NCBI RefSeq assembly: GCF_040054535.1 | Contig: NC_090777.1 | Location: 15,787,501-15,851,500, forward strand | Direction: 5' to 3' | From: Antennarius striatus | Lineage: Eukaryota; Chordata; Actinopteri; Lophiiformes; Antennariidae | Length of the DNA: 64,000 bases | Part shown: in pieces, positions 61,484 through 64,000 of the stretch | Numbering within the stretch: the stretch's first letter is position 1 | Layout: each line of letters begins with the position of its first letter | The notes under the pieces: model-generated | The model's input: the letters and a program-made list of their open reading frames with translations, nothing else | What the model was told of the DNA's origin: nothing | Database searches by the model: none | Translations under genes and position numbers: made by a program

Positions 61484-62965
61484 TCCAAATATTCAAGCGC
61501 ACTTTTTAGCTTTTAAATGTTCACATTCTTGGAATACGAGACCATCAAAATATAAATATGCCTATTTACAGCCACTGTTCCTAAAATGTTCCCCATAGAA
61601 GAAAAAAATACAAACACAATTAACACATGAAAGGAGATTGGACAGAATGATCCTGTACCTAATTATGAGAAATTTTAGACGAATGGGGAGTAAGTACTGT
61701 TGGTACTCGACTACACAGACTGTGAACATGGAGCGAGACGTGAGGAGCATCAATTTAAAGTAGAGTGGCTGACCTTCATTTTCAGATGTACTGTAACACA
61801 AAAACTGTCATAATCATAACACAAACCCATTTGATGTAAACTTAGATTGTTAGAACTGTTCTTCCGAGAAACAAAGCTAAGTTGTGTTGCCTTCATCTTA
61901 ATGTTGCATCAATGAAAGAAGCAAAAACGGAAACTGATGACGCTCAATAATGTAGAACCTGAAAATCTGTTAACGCTGGAACAAAGAACATGTATGAAAA
62001 CACTACAGGTTAACTGCTTTGAAAAATCAAACAAGTAAGAAAACGTTTGTCAGTGTTCAGTAATACACACATGAATCACACCATCTATGAAGAACAGAGT
62101 GTTGACATGCTCAGTGATCCTGAACGCACCCTTTCGGGGTCCTACAACACCGATGAATGTTTAGCACTTTAAACAGATGACTGCAAACATGTTGATCATT
62201 GCTCATAATTTCATTTTGCAGCTTTGTACTTCCACTACATGTGAATCTCAGTGCATATTGAAAATAAGTTAAACATTCAAGTACGGGCAGTCATAAAGTA
62301 ATACTGGACAGTATTATAAGTGAGAGAAAACATTAACAGGACATTTGTACCAGAACAGGACCAAACTGTGACCCAACAAAAGCAGACTTTCAGTGTCAGT
62401 ATCTGACATAATAGGACAGCAGTGAATAAATGCAGCATTAACTTTCCTTTTAATGCCAAAAATTATTATTAGCTACTTTATATTGGGGTGATTTTGTTTT
62501 AATGTGGTTTATGTTTGGTCAGTTCTGTGGTACAAAGCTAGAAAAAGACGCAGGGACTACAGACAGTACTAGATTTGCTAAGGAATTTGGAAATAACTGA
62601 ACATTTACGAGACGACAAGCATGGAATGAGGGGAAAACACTAAAGATTCTTCTTATGAGGTGACGTGTAGGCACAATGTGACTTTTTTGTTTTAAGAGGT
62701 TTAACGTCACAAGACAACATCTTGTGAGCTTCAAGTGCAGTCAAACCCAACCCTGTGGTTTCTTAAGCCTTCATCAGCTCAGCAGTGCCCTCCCACAGCA
62801 AGAACGAAGGTCGTCTGAGTAGACTTCTGAGGAGGCACCAACTGAGTTCATGTGGCGTCACAAACAAACATGAGGGACCAAAGGATGGAGCTGTGGTCAT
62901 CAGGCTGTGCTGGCAGCCTACTGGTCTACTGGTTCATGACGGTGAGTGGGGCAGCTGGAGAAGGA

Positions 62966-64000
<1,035 letters not shown>

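Overview
This is a eukaryotic nuclear window, almost certainly from a teleost (percomorph-like) fish. The evidence is spliced vertebrate genes with GT-AG introns, long (CA/TG)n arrays, and fish-type LINE, SINE, mariner and Ty3/Gypsy copies. No prokaryotic operon, CRISPR array or phage is visible. Host genes had to be rebuilt exon by exon, because the longest open frames mostly belong to retroelements.

Layout. 254-3353 (-): first two exons of an NDUFA4/COXFA4-family gene that continues off the left edge. 4105-12462 (+): a complete, young Ty3/Gypsy LTR retrotransposon with 1,400-bp LTRs, gag and pol. 15567-20139 (-): complete nine-exon ACTR5 (ARP5, INO80 subunit), with a mariner-type MITE in intron 4. 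22148-38470 (+): a poorly known gene region. It has an ETS/CRE promoter motif, a candidate first exon, a 2.3-kb TAGC/TAGA satellite, a minus-strand LINE, eight copies of one short exon (seven in a near-identical 863/864-bp tandem array), and three 3' exons that join in frame. A stop codon cuts the last exon inside a conserved-looking domain. 39.0-40.9 kb: dinucleotide repeats. 41.86-47.18 kb: nested LINEs and a SINE. 50140-52376 (+): complete two-exon SLC32A1 (VGAT). 53898-60851 (+): complete 15-exon BPI/LBP-family gene. 62966-64000 (-): the last four coding exons of PRELID3B (SLMO2).

ACTR5, SLC32A1 and the LBP/BPI genes also lie close together on human 20q11.23, so this block looks like conserved synteny. 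The genes do not form a pathway: chromatin remodelling (ACTR5), vesicular GABA/glycine loading (SLC32A1), lipopolysaccharide binding (BPI/LBP), mitochondrial lipid transfer (PRELID3B) and cytochrome oxidase (NDUFA4 family).

The most unusual material is (i) the tandem exon array at 30260-36990 with its odd splicing phases and 3' nonsense codon, (ii) a minisatellite at 54206-55090 that has multiplied the splice donor of BPI/LBP exon 2 about 25 times, and (iii) a 61-bp duplication of the U5/primer-binding region in the Gypsy element.
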